Below are positions 1 to 7,668 of a stretch of 58,115 nucleotides of DNA, piece after piece. Source of the stretch: Pseudomonadales bacterium (GTDB taxonomy: Bacteria; Pseudomonadota; Gammaproteobacteria; Pseudomonadales; Azotimanducaceae). The position numbers and the translations under genes are program-made. Location of the stretch: assembly GCA_016779325.1 (NCBI GenBank), contig JADHNU010000012.1:1-58115 (forward strand). Reading direction: 5' to 3'. Every line of letters begins with the position of its first letter. Position 1 is the first letter of the stretch. The notes beneath the pieces were generated by a model. It saw nothing but the letters and a program-made list of their open reading frames with translations, was not told the origin of the DNA and made no database searches.

Positions 1-791
1 CCCGTGAGCACGGAGAGGGCTTCGAGGGCGACGCTTTTCGCGGCGTCGAAGGCGAGGCGGTCGGCCACGGCCGTATCGAAGGCCGCCTGGGCATCATAAA
101 CGTCCGTAATGGCCACAAGGCCCACGTCAAAGCGCTGCTGCACCTGCTCAAGCTGGGCCTTCAGCGCCGCTTCCTGGGCCTGGGCCGCGGACAGGTTTGC
201 CGCGGCGCGGAGGACCGTAAAGTAGGCCTGGGAGACGCGGACGATCAAATCCTGCTGGGCTTGCTTGAAGGTGGCTTCCGCCTGTTTGGTGAGCTCACTG
301 CCATTGCGGAAGGTGAACCAGGCATTCAGATCAAAAAGGGGCTGGGTGAGGGACGCGGTATAGCCGTCCGCGTCCTGCCCGGCGTTCGTGGCGTTTTCCA
401 CGATGAAGGTCCCGATGGCGAACTGCCCGCGGGATTTCGAGTAGGCGTCGCTTTCCGTGTAGGTGATGTTCGCCTGGGGCAGCAGCGCGGCGCGGGCGAT
501 TTTTCGCTGCTCGAGGCCCACGCGGTAGCTCGCTTCCGCCATAGCCAGCATGGGGTCGTTGTTCAGGGCGAGTTCGTATACGCCGGCCAGGGTATTGTCC
601 CAGGCTTCCGCCATGGCCCCTGCGGGGGCGGCCTGAGGTAGGCGTTCATCAACCCAGGGGCCGCCTGCTTCGCTGAAGGCAGGGAGCGTTTCGGCGGCGC
701 CTGCCGCTCCGCTGAGCACAGAAATGGCGAGGGCCAGAGCGGCCAGGGGGCCGCTGCGCGGCGCCAGGGTGGGGGCAAGAGCACGAGTCAC
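1..791 (-). CDS. tolC: TolC-family outer membrane efflux protein (3' end outside window)
   Basis: The reading frame runs off the left edge, so only the first 263 codons are visible and the C-terminal half is missing. The start is taken as GTG at 791 with a GGAG ribosome site about 10 nt upstream. A signal peptide (basic start, then an Ala/Leu stretch ending near GAAGA) is followed by the typical TolC repeat: 'YELALNNDP' near residue 55, a helical hairpin, 'QPLFD' and 'QAYFTVL', then 'QQRFDVGLVAITDVYDAQ'. Such proteins form trimeric outer-membrane channels for type I secretion and RND efflux. No periplasmic adaptor or pump gene is adjacent on the visible side. Family assignment is firm; the partner transporter is unknown. 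Confidence 0.93.
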   Translation of the reverse strand, partial: MTRALAPTLAPRSGPLAALALAISVLSGAAGAAETLPAFSEAGGPWVDERLPQAAPAGAMAEAWDNTLAGVYELALNNDPMLAMAEASYRVGLEQRKIARAALLPQANITYTESDAYSKSRGQFAIGTFIVENATNAGQDADGYTASLTQPLFDLNAWFTFRNGSELTKQAEATFKQAQQDLIVRVSQAYFTVLRAAANLSAAQAQEAALKAQLEQVQQRFDVGLVAITDVYDAQAAFDTAVADRLAFDAAKSVALEALSVLT

Positions 792-819
792 AAGCGCTAC
801 TCCGATTGACCGGCAAAAT

Positions 820-907
820 GCGGGCGCAGCGCCCGCCGAGGGGCGCAATGTTAGCAGAGTTAACATTGTCCTGCGAAGGCTCCGCGGCGGGAACCATCCG
901 CGCCGCG
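820..907. promoter_or_regulatory. Three inverted repeats upstream of tolC
   Basis: The 146-nt gap between the acyl-CoA ligase stop and the tolC start holds three separate perfect inverted repeats. GCGGGCGC/GCGCCCGC lies at 820-836 with a single central A. CAATGTTA/TAACATTG lies at 846-853 and 861-868 with a 7-nt spacer. CGCGGCG/CGCCGCG lies at 883-889 and 901-907. The AT-rich 8+7+8 repeat is about 55-77 nt upstream of the tolC start and has the form of a dimeric repressor operator. The GC-rich one at 820 could be a hairpin in the tolC leader or a terminator for the upstream gene. The regulator is not identifiable from here. Confidence 0.5.
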
Positions 908-937
908 TCTTCACAAAAACTTCTTCAAGCGCCGGGC

Positions 938-2488
938 TTAGACGATGGTCGTGCCTTCCTTGCCCCAGTAGCGATCCCTTAGGAGGCGCTTGTAGAGCTT
1001 ACCCGTGGGCAGGCGCGGCATTTCGTCAATAAAATCAACGGACCGAGGCACCATGTAGGCGGCTAGGTGTTCCCGGGTGAAGGCGAGCAGGCGCGCCGCA
1101 AGCGCATCGTTTGCCTCGACCCCCGGTGCGACCTCCACCACGGCTTTCACCGCTTCTCCAAGATCGGGGTCGGGGACGCCAAACACCGCGACATCCGCAA
1201 CCTCCGGGTGCAGCACGAGTGCGTCCTCCACCTGCTGGGGATAAACATTCACGCCCCCGGAAATGATCATGAAGGCCTTGCGGTCCGTGAGGTAGAGGTA
1301 GCCGTCCTCGTCGAGGTAGCCCACATCTCCCAGTGCGGTCCAATTTTCGTGGGTGGGATGCTGACAGGAGGCCGTTTTCTCCGGCGCCTTATGGTATTCG
1401 AAGGGCCGGGCCGGTTGCTCAAAGTACACGAGCCCCGCTTCCCCCGTCGGCAACTCCGCGCCGTCTTCATCGCAAATGTGCACCACGCCATTGGCCGCGC
1501 GGCCTACGGAGCCCGGGTGGGCGAGCCATTCTTCGCTGGTGATAAAGGTGGAGCCGTTGCCTTCGGTTCCCGCGTAGTACTCATAAAGCACGCGGCCCCA
1601 CCAGTCGATCATCTGCTGCTTGACGGCCACGGGGCAGGGGGCTGCGGCGTGAATCGCCACGCGATGGGTGCGGAGATCGAAGCGCTGACGGACCTCCTCG
1701 GGCAACTTGAGCATGCGCACGAACATGGTGGGCACCCATTGGCTGTGCGTGACCCCGTAGTGTTCGATGTGCGCGAGCGCCGTCTCCGGATCGAACTTTT
1801 CCATCATCACCACCGTGGCCCCGAGGGACTGGGCGCCTATGGAGTAGGCGAAGGGCGCGGCGTGATAAAGCGGCGCGGGGGAAAGATAAACGCTGTTCTC
1901 CGAGAAATGGTATTGCCCGGCCAGGGCGGCGGAGATCCGCGTGCCCACCCGAATGCTCGCGCCGCTCAGGGGCCGCTTGATGCCCTTCGGGCGCCCCGTG
2001 GTCCCAGAGCTGTAGAGCATGCTGTCACCGGCCGGTTCCTCTGCGGGGGCCGTTGTGGGCTGATCGGCGAGGGCGGCATCGTAATCGGTCCAGCCTGCTA
2101 GGGCGCCATCGGTCATCAGGAAGGCTTTCACCCCGGGGCAGGGTCCGCGTAGCGCATCGGCTACCGCGCCCCGGGCCGCGCTCGAAATGAGAATCGAGGC
2201 GTCGCAGTCATTCACGATGTAGGCCGCTTCCTCCGCCGTGAGGTAGCGGTTGATGCAGGTGAGGTACAGCCCGCTTCGATAGGCGGCCCAGGCCACCTCG
2301 AAGAAGTGCAGGTTGTTTTCCATAAACAGCGCGATGTGGTCGCCCACGGTCAGCCCTTGGGCCGCGAAGTAGTGGGCGAGCTGCGCCGAACGCGCGTTCA
2401 AGGTGGCGTAGTCGAGTACTTCCCCGGTGTTCGCGTTGATGGCGGCGGGCTTTTCAGGCGCCACGGACGCCCAGTGTCCTGGATACAT
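938..2488 (-). CDS. Acyl-CoA synthetase (AMP-forming)
   Basis: A 516-residue ANL-superfamily ligase that activates a carboxylic acid to its CoA thioester through an acyl-adenylate. The P-loop 'YSSGTTGRPKG' lies near residues 159-169, the 'AGTEGNG' motif near 310, the 'TDRK' hinge near 408, and the catalytic lysine in 'PTGKLYKRLLRDRY' near the C-terminus. There is a strong GGGGAGGAAAA ribosome site before the ATG at 2488. It is divergent from an SDR-P450 pair, so it probably feeds the same oxidation pathway. The substrate cannot be read from sequence; a medium or long-chain, terpenoid or steroid side-chain acid fits the neighbours. It is the length of FadD3/FadD17-like enzymes rather than long-chain FadD. 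Confidence 0.9.
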   Translation of the reverse strand: MYPGHWASVAPEKPAAINANTGEVLDYATLNARSAQLAHYFAAQGLTVGDHIALFMENNLHFFEVAWAAYRSGLYLTCINRYLTAEEAAYIVNDCDASILISSAARGAVADALRGPCPGVKAFLMTDGALAGWTDYDAALADQPTTAPAEEPAGDSMLYSSGTTGRPKGIKRPLSGASIRVGTRISAALAGQYHFSENSVYLSPAPLYHAAPFAYSIGAQSLGATVVMMEKFDPETALAHIEHYGVTHSQWVPTMFVRMLKLPEEVRQRFDLRTHRVAIHAAAPCPVAVKQQMIDWWGRVLYEYYAGTEGNGSTFITSEEWLAHPGSVGRAANGVVHICDEDGAELPTGEAGLVYFEQPARPFEYHKAPEKTASCQHPTHENWTALGDVGYLDEDGYLYLTDRKAFMIISGGVNVYPQQVEDALVLHPEVADVAVFGVPDPDLGEAVKAVVEVAPGVEANDALAARLLAFTREHLAAYMVPRSVDFIDEMPRLPTGKLYKRLLRDRYWGKEGTTIV

Positions 2489-2622
2489 GATGATTTTCCT
2501 CCCCTAGGAAGCTTCGAGCCTACGACCCGGACCCTCCGCCCGTCTAGGGTTCTCGCAAAGGTCGACGGGTTTAGCCCTCGCGCCGTAAGCTCGGGGTTCA
2601 ATCGCATGGGGGGAGAGGAACC
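2489..2622. promoter_or_regulatory. Divergent promoter region, acyl-CoA ligase / SDR-P450
   Basis: This 134-nt gap separates the minus-strand acyl-CoA ligase from the plus-strand SDR and must carry promoters for both. Ribosome sites are visible at each edge (the minus-strand GGGGAGG near 2500 and the plus-strand GGGGGAGAGGAA at 2608-2620). No clear operator or sigma-70 hexamer pair stands out. Confidence 0.4.
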
Positions 2623-3402
2623 GTGGGTAAGCTGACGCAGGGAAATCGTTCGCTAACAGACCGCATTGCACTGGTCACCGGGGCCGGTTCGGGGATGGGC
2701 CGGGCCACGGCCTATGTCCTCGCCGATGAGGGCGCTCAGGTTGCGCTGTTTGATTTAAATGAGGCGGGGCTTCAGGAAACGGTGCAGGCCATCGAAGCGG
2801 CCGGGGGCCGGGTTCGCGGCTGGACCGTGGATCTTGCGGAGGCGGGGGCCGCGGAGCGCGCCGTGGAGGAGGCCGTCGCCCATTTTGGAGGCCTTGATAT
2901 CCTCATCAATAACGCGGGCATTTCGATCTTTACCCCCGTGGATGCGGACAACTATTTAGAGATTTGGGACACGCATTTAAGCGTGCTGCTCACGGCCCAG
3001 GTGCGCATGGTGCGCGCGGCCCTGCCCGCGCTCCGCCGGTCCGATGCAGCGCGTATCGTCAATATCGCCTCCACGGAAGGGCTCGGGGCGACGCCTTACG
3101 GAAGCCCCTACACGGCGGCGAAGACCGGGGTGACGGGCCTGACCCGGTCCCTTGCCGTGGAGCTCGGGCCAGAGGGGATTACGGTGAATTGCATTTGCCC
3201 GGGCCCGATTAAAACCGGCATGACCGCCGCGATCAGTGACGAGCACAAAACGATCTTTGCGAAGCGGCGTACGGCCTTGAAGCGCTATGGGGAGCCGGAG
3301 GAAGTGGCGCAGATTACCGTGTCCCTGTGCTTGCCTGCCGCCAGCTATATCACCGGTGCGGTCATCCCCGTGGATGGCGGCTTGATGGCCCGCAACGCTT
3401 AA
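2623..3402 (+). CDS. Short-chain dehydrogenase/reductase (SDR)
   Basis: A 259-residue classical SDR that interconverts an alcohol and a ketone with NAD(P)H. The cofactor motif TGAGSGMG is at residues 19-26, followed by 'NNAG' near 92, a catalytic Ser in 'NIASTEG' and the YxxxK pair in 'YTAAKTG'. 'CPGPIKTGM' and 'ITGAVIPVDGG' close the fold. The start is GTG at 2623, chosen because GGGGGAGAGGAA sits 4-8 nt before it. Acidic residues after the second strand ('LFDLNEAG') suggest NAD rather than NADP. The P450 gene begins 8 nt after its stop, so the two are co-transcribed and the SDR may oxidise the P450's hydroxylated product. Confidence 0.92.
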   Translation: MGKLTQGNRSLTDRIALVTGAGSGMGRATAYVLADEGAQVALFDLNEAGLQETVQAIEAAGGRVRGWTVDLAEAGAAERAVEEAVAHFGGLDILINNAGISIFTPVDADNYLEIWDTHLSVLLTAQVRMVRAALPALRRSDAARIVNIASTEGLGATPYGSPYTAAKTGVTGLTRSLAVELGPEGITVNCICPGPIKTGMTAAISDEHKTIFAKRRTALKRYGEPEEVAQITVSLCLPAASYITGAVIPVDGGLMARNA

Positions 3403-3410
3403 GGCTCGCT

Positions 3411-4598
3411 ATGGATATCAACCTCCTCAGCCCGGCGAGCTTCGCCTCCGGTCACCCCCAGGCGCAGTACGACTGGCTTCGGGCGGAGGCCCCCTGCTAC
3501 TGGCACGAAACCCCCGATGGCGGCGGGTTTTGGGCGGTTACCCGCTATGCGGACGTGCGCCGTATTGGCCGGGATCCGGTGGGCTTTTCCTCCGAGCCGA
3601 CCATCATGATCGAGGATCCGGAGCCGGGTCTCTTCGACGATGGCGTCCACAAGATGATGCTGATGATGGATCCGCCGTCCCATACGGCCTACCGGAAGCT
3701 GATCAGTCGCGAATTTACCCAAGGGCCCGCGGCAGCCATGGCGCCCTGGATAGGCGAGTTTGCCAAGCAAATCGTCGACGCGGTGCTTCCGCGAGGCGAG
3801 TGCGACTTCATGCGGGACGTGGCGGGGGAGATGCCCAGTTATGTCATTGCTAAGCTCATGGGGATGCCGCTGGAGGATGGGCGGAAGCTCTACGAGCTGA
3901 CGGAGATTATCCACAGCGCGGCGGAAACGCTGCCCCCGGGCGCCCAAGGGGAAGCGGTGGCGGCCATGTTTGCCTACGGCCAGCGGATCATCGAGGAAAA
4001 GCGGGCCCGGCCCACGGACGATCTGGCGAGTCGGCTGCTGGCGGCGGAGATCGACGGCAAGCGCCTCGATGACGTCGATTTTCTCCTCTTCTTCCTTCTA
4101 CTTATCGATGCCGGGGGCGACACCACGCGCAATCTCCTGGGTAGCGCCCTGCTCGTACTCCTTGAGCATCCCGAGTGGATAAAAGCGCTCCGAGAGGACC
4201 CGGACCGTTGGCTCGCCCCGGTCCGTAATGAGTGCCTTCGCTTCTGCTCTCCGGTCATCTACATGCGCCGCACGGCGCGGGCGGCCACAAACATTGCGGG
4301 CCAGCCCATTGCGCCCGGCGATCGGGTTGTCCTGTACTACGGCGCGGCGAACCGAGACGAAAGCATCTTTACCGATCCCCACCGTTTCGACCCCACTCGC
4401 GATCCCAACCCCCATATCGCCTTTGGGGGTGGCACCCATGTCTGCCTGGGTCAGCACGTGGCGCGCATTGAAATCGATCTAATGCTTCGAGAGGTGGTCA
4501 CGCGCATGCATGACTTGGCCCTGGCGGGCCCGCCGGAATGGCTGGCGTCTAACTTTATCTCTGGCCCCAAAGTGCTGCCGGTAACCTTCCGTGCCTGA
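3411..4598 (+). CDS. Cytochrome P450
   Basis: A 395-residue soluble bacterial P450 that hydroxylates an organic substrate using O2 and electrons from a ferredoxin. The I-helix 'DAGGDTTRN' is at residues 233-241, and the heme-binding loop 'FGGGTHVCLG' has the thiolate ligand at Cys345. An ExxR-like region is replaced by 'VRNECLRFCSPV'. ATG 3411 is the first start after the SDR stop and matches the normal N-terminus; a longer in-frame extension runs into the SDR. Bacterial P450s of this class (for example CYP125/142/153 relatives) act on sterols, terpenes or alkanes, but the subfamily cannot be fixed here. No ferredoxin gene is adjacent. Confidence 0.93.
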   Translation: MDINLLSPASFASGHPQAQYDWLRAEAPCYWHETPDGGGFWAVTRYADVRRIGRDPVGFSSEPTIMIEDPEPGLFDDGVHKMMLMMDPPSHTAYRKLISREFTQGPAAAMAPWIGEFAKQIVDAVLPRGECDFMRDVAGEMPSYVIAKLMGMPLEDGRKLYELTEIIHSAAETLPPGAQGEAVAAMFAYGQRIIEEKRARPTDDLASRLLAAEIDGKRLDDVDFLLFFLLLIDAGGDTTRNLLGSALLVLLEHPEWIKALREDPDRWLAPVRNECLRFCSPVIYMRRTARAATNIAGQPIAPGDRVVLYYGAANRDESIFTDPHRFDPTRDPNPHIAFGGGTHVCLGQHVARIEIDLMLREVVTRMHDLALAGPPEWLASNFISGPKVLPVTFRA

Positions 4599-4896
4599 GG
4601 CGCCCGGGCCCTTGGCTGCGCTCCGGGCGCGTCTCGATGCCCTGGATGCACAGTGGCTTGGGGTGCTCGCGGAGCGCTTTGCTGTCACGGCGGAGGTGAG
4701 TGCCTTGAAGGCGAAGGGGCAGCTGCCCCTCCGCGACCCGGAGCGGGAAGCGGCGCAATTGGCGCGGATTGAAGCCGAGGCCGAGGCGCGCGGGGTGCCG
4801 CCCGCCCTCGCGCGAGCCATCCTCGCCCATATCCAGGCCCAGGTGGTGGCCGATCACGCCGCCTATCAGGCGGAGCAGGACCAAGAGAACGGGTAA
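4591..4896 (+). CDS. Chorismate mutase, AroQ type
   Basis: A 101-residue all-helical protein matching the stand-alone AroQ chorismate mutase fold that converts chorismate to prephenate for Phe and Tyr synthesis. The pattern 'LRARLDALD', then 'ERFAVTAEV', 'LKAKG' and 'RDPEREAAQL' reproduces the order of active-site Arg, Arg, Lys and Arg/Glu positions. It starts with GTG at 4591 inside the P450 gene, overlapping its stop by 8 nt, so translation is probably coupled. There is no signal peptide, so it is cytoplasmic. Why it sits between a P450 and a COQ7-like gene is unclear. Confidence 0.8.
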   Translation: MPEAPGPLAALRARLDALDAQWLGVLAERFAVTAEVSALKAKGQLPLRDPEREAAQLARIEAEAEARGVPPALARAILAHIQAQVVADHAAYQAEQDQENG

Positions 4897-4937
4897 GATC
4901 GCGGGCGGTTCACGGGCAGCACGACCTAGGAGTCCCT

Positions 4938-5498
4938 ATGACGCACGCGGCAGCTGCCCCGTCCCCGGCGATCTTGCGCGATGTTTTTACCGCCCTTCCT
5001 CCCGCGCTGAAGCGGGAAATGCGCTCTAACCACGCCGGCGAGCTCGGTGCCGTCTGGATTTACCGGGGGGTGCTTGCGATCACCCGAGACCCGACCCTCC
5101 GCGCCTTCGCTGAAGACCACGGGCGCACGGAGCAGGCCCACCTTGCCTTCTTTGAGGCAGGCCTGCCCACGGAGGGCCGAACGCGTTTGCCGCCCCTTTG
5201 GCGCCTCATGGGCTTTACCCTCGGCGCTTTGCCTGCCCTGCTCGGGCCGAGCGCCGTCTATCAAACCATTGCGGCGGTGGAAGCCTTCGTGGATCGGCAC
5301 TATGGCGATCAACTCGCGGCGCTTTCCGGGGCGGCGCGCTTCGAAGCGTTGGCAGGGGTGCTGGCGGCCTTCCGCGCCGATGAATGCGCCCATCGAGACG
5401 AAGCGCAGGCCAAGACCTCGGGTGCGGTATCCCGGCTATGGCGCACGGTGGTCTTCCAAGGCTCGGCCCTGGGCGCCGCCTTGGCGAAACGCTGCTAG
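4938..5498 (+). CDS. COQ7-family demethoxyubiquinone hydroxylase (di-iron)
   Basis: A 186-residue carboxylate-bridged di-iron protein of the COQ7 family, which hydroxylates 2-polyprenyl-3-methyl-6-methoxy-benzoquinol in ubiquinone synthesis. Iron ligands are visible in 'NHAGELGAVWIY', 'EQAHLAFFE', 'VEAFVDRHY' and 'ADECAHRDEA', giving the E-ExxH-E-ExxH set. It lacks the membrane hydrophobicity of respiratory enzymes but has the usual amphipathic stretch 'LMGFTLGALPALLG'. A GGAG site precedes the ATG. It is 41 nt downstream of chorismate mutase, so chorismate-derived metabolism is a loose common theme. The Gammaproteobacterial alternatives are UbiF/CoqF flavoproteins, so this may be the C6 hydroxylase here. 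Confidence 0.88.
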   Translation: MTHAAAAPSPAILRDVFTALPPALKREMRSNHAGELGAVWIYRGVLAITRDPTLRAFAEDHGRTEQAHLAFFEAGLPTEGRTRLPPLWRLMGFTLGALPALLGPSAVYQTIAAVEAFVDRHYGDQLAALSGAARFEALAGVLAAFRADECAHRDEAQAKTSGAVSRLWRTVVFQGSALGAALAKRC

Positions 5499-5553
5499 CC
5501 CCAGGGCGAGGAAGTGAGGCAAGCTCGAGGTCTGGGGAAAGGAGGAGGGTTCC

Positions 5554-6420
5554 ATGGCCTACGACTACGCATCTCTGCAGGTAACGGTGGCGGAAGGGGT
5601 TTGCACCGCCGTGATCGATCATCCGCCGATCAATCTGTTTAGCCTCCAGCTGTTTGGGGACATGGCGGCCTTCGCGGAGGCCGTCAGCCAGGATGACGCC
5701 GTTCGTGTAGTGGTACTCAAAAGCGCCAACCCTGACTTCTTCATCGCCCACTTTGACGTGGAAGCGATTTTGGCCATGCCGGCTAGGGCCGAACCGCCGC
5801 GCGCCGATCCGAGCCAAGGCCCGGCCAATGATTTTCACCGTATGTGCGAAGCCTTTCGCACCATGGGCAAGGCCACCATCGCGCAAATTGAAGGGCGCGT
5901 GGGTGGCGGCGGCAGTGAGCTTGTGTCCTCCTTCGACATGCGCTTTGGCGTACGAGGCAAAACTCAGATCTGCCAGATGGAGGTGCCCCTGGGCATTATC
6001 CCCGGTGGCACGGGGACGCAGCGGCTCCCGCGGTTGCTTGGCCGAGGCCGGGCCCTCGAAGTTATCCTGGGCGGTGACGATCTTGACGCGGACACCGCCG
6101 AGGCCTGGGGCTATTTGAATCGGGCGCTGCCGGCGGCGGAAATTGGCGCCTTCGTGGACCGGCTCGCTCGCCGCATCGCCAGCTTTCCCGCCCCAGCCAT
6201 TGCCGCAGCGAAAGCCGCAGTGAACGCGGCGGAGCGTCCCCTGGCGGAGGGACTGGCGGAAGAGGCGTATCTTTTCCAAACCTTGCTGGCAACCGACGAA
6301 GCGCCGCGAAACATGCAGCGTTTCCTGGCGCGAGGCGGTCAAACGGCGGAAGGGGAGCGCGCCGTGGGGTGGCTCGCCGGCGGCCTCGGCCGTGATGAGG
6401 AGGACGGTTCTGGCGTCTAA
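5554..6420 (+). CDS. Enoyl-CoA hydratase/isomerase family protein
   Basis: A 288-residue crotonase-fold protein. The start ATG follows a very strong AAGGAGGAGG site. The oxyanion-hole region is 'KATIAQIEGRVGGGGSELVSSFDMRFG'-like (shown in parts: 'IEGRVGGGGSEL' near 113), and 'PLGIIPGGTGTQRLPRLLG' is the conserved helix around 150. The first acid of the hydratase pair is replaced (serine/glutamate in 'GGSE'), so true hydratase activity is uncertain and an isomerase or hydrolase role is possible. It closes the first part of this plus-strand run and overlaps the next gene. Confidence 0.85.
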   Translation: MAYDYASLQVTVAEGVCTAVIDHPPINLFSLQLFGDMAAFAEAVSQDDAVRVVVLKSANPDFFIAHFDVEAILAMPARAEPPRADPSQGPANDFHRMCEAFRTMGKATIAQIEGRVGGGGSELVSSFDMRFGVRGKTQICQMEVPLGIIPGGTGTQRLPRLLGRGRALEVILGGDDLDADTAEAWGYLNRALPAAEIGAFVDRLARRIASFPAPAIAAAKAAVNAAERPLAEGLAEEAYLFQTLLATDEAPRNMQRFLARGGQTAEGERAVGWLAGGLGRDEEDGSGV

Positions 6421-7129
6421 ACCGCTTTATGGCTCGGCCCTGGCTCGGGTGCATGCGGAGGGCTTCGAGCCCCGGTCCCTCGCCGCCCTGCCGGCTCTGC
6501 GCCGCGCCCTTCAAAAGGCGCCCGATGGCCCCGTTCTCGAGCTGGGCTCGGGGGCCGGGGGCGTTCTCGCGGCCTTGCGCGCTGACGGCTTAGCGATTCA
6601 AGGACTTGAGCCCTCCCCCGCCTTTCGCCGCCTAGCGAGGGCCCGGCATGGCGCCCTTCCCTTGCGGCCCGGAACGGTGGATACCGCGCCGGAGGGGCCC
6701 TGGGCTGGCATCTTGGCCCTGGGGGAAGTTTTGAACTACCGATCCCCCGAGGGCACCTTTGAGCCCTGGGCAAGAAAGCTGCGTCGCCTAGCTCAATGCC
6801 TCATGCCCGAAGGCGTGTTGCTATTTGATCTGATGGTGCAAGGCCCCGCCGCGCTGCCAGGCGAAGGTTGGCGGGAGGAAGCGAAGTGGTGCGTCGCCTT
6901 TCGCTTTTCTGAGCAGCGCCGCCACGGGCGACGGGAGATCGTCACCTTCCTGCGAGAAGCGGGGGCCTGGCGGCGGGAGGCAGAAGTGCATCATGTTGAT
7001 ATGCCTACGGTGGCGGAACTTGAGAAGGCCCTTCAGGGGGCGGGCTTGGTGTATCAGTTAAGGCCCGCTTGGGGGCGCTACGCCTTGCCCCCAAGACGGC
7101 TGGCGGTGGAGGCCTGGCGTCGTGCCTAA
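6395..7129 (+). CDS. SAM-dependent methyltransferase-like protein
   Basis: About 244 residues with a class I SAM-binding start 'VLELGSGAGGVLAALRADG' (in parts 'LELGSGAGG' near residue 50), a second-strand acid region 'IQGLEPSPAF', and 'ILALGEVLNY' at the motif IV position. Later strands such as 'GVLLFDLMVQG' fit the fold. Substrate unknown. ATG 6395 or the GTG just before it (6392) can serve as start; both lie 26-29 nt inside the preceding gene next to GAGGAGG. It overlaps the protease gene downstream by 8 nt, so it is part of the rimB-rimK operon by position. Confidence 0.75.
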   Translation: MRRTVLASKPLYGSALARVHAEGFEPRSLAALPALRRALQKAPDGPVLELGSGAGGVLAALRADGLAIQGLEPSPAFRRLARARHGALPLRPGTVDTAPEGPWAGILALGEVLNYRSPEGTFEPWARKLRRLAQCLMPEGVLLFDLMVQGPAALPGEGWREEAKWCVAFRFSEQRRHGRREIVTFLREAGAWRREAEVHHVDMPTVAELEKALQGAGLVYQLRPAWGRYALPPRRLAVEAWRRA

Positions 7130-7595
7130 GGCTGGGGCGCCGGCAACCTTCTCTCGCGTGGCGGGATGGCGGGAGTGGGTGAGTTTTCCAGCTCTGGGGC
7201 TGGGACCTATGGTGGCTAAGCTCGACACGGGGGCCCGCACCTCCGCGTTGCATGCCGAGGGGCTCGAGTTTTTCGAGGCGGCGGGCGCCCGGCGCGTGCG
7301 CTTTCGCGTGCCCCTCGCGGGGCGGCGACCCTGCGCTCTGGGGGCCAAGGCCCACTGCGTGGTGGTGGATGCGGCGGTGCGTAGGATTCAACGGGTCCGA
7401 AATTCCGGCGGTGTCGACAGCGACCGCGTGCTCATCGAAACCCCGTGCCTTATCGGTGGCGAGACCTTCCCGATCCAGCTCACCTTGATCAGCCGGGCGC
7501 GTATGCAGCTTCCCGTATTGCTGGGTCGACGGGCGCTAGCGGGGCGCTTTGGGGTCGACCCGGGGCGCGCCTTTACCCTCAGTTCCCGGCGCTGA
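7122..7595 (+). CDS. rimB: RimB-like putative zinc/aspartic protease, partner of RimK
   Basis: A 157-residue protein of the family found next to RimK. The signature '[13 protein letters not shown]' and the active-site-like '[13 protein letters not shown]' around residues 33-45 match the retropepsin-like 'ATP-dependent zinc protease' family (Zn_protease, PF05618). In Pseudomonas the rimABK genes set the number of glutamates on ribosomal protein S6. The start is GTG 7122, which overlaps the methyltransferase stop by 8 nt. '[13 protein letters not shown]' and '[15 protein letters not shown]' are the conserved C-terminal strands. No rimA gene was seen in between. Confidence 0.85.
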   Translation: MPKAGAPATFSRVAGWREWVSFPALGLGPMVAKLDTGARTSALHAEGLEFFEAAGARRVRFRVPLAGRRPCALGAKAHCVVVDAAVRRIQRVRNSGGVDSDRVLIETPCLIGGETFPIQLTLISRARMQLPVLLGRRALAGRFGVDPGRAFTLSSRR

Positions 7596-7668
7596 GCTGC
7601 CGGCAAAAAAAAAGGTTGTCAGACGGCGAAAAGGGGCGCAGATTCCGCGTTTTTTGAGGCCCCTCCCC

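Noticed and set aside
1067-2101. A 344-codon plus-strand frame opposite the acyl-CoA ligase
   Set aside because: His/Gly/Arg-rich shadow of the real ligase gene with no ribosome site or recognisable domain.
7605-7613. Programmed frameshift at the A9 tract joining rimB and rimK
   Set aside because: The tract lies after the rimB stop codon, and rimK has its own ATG with the expected family N-terminus, so no frameshift is needed.
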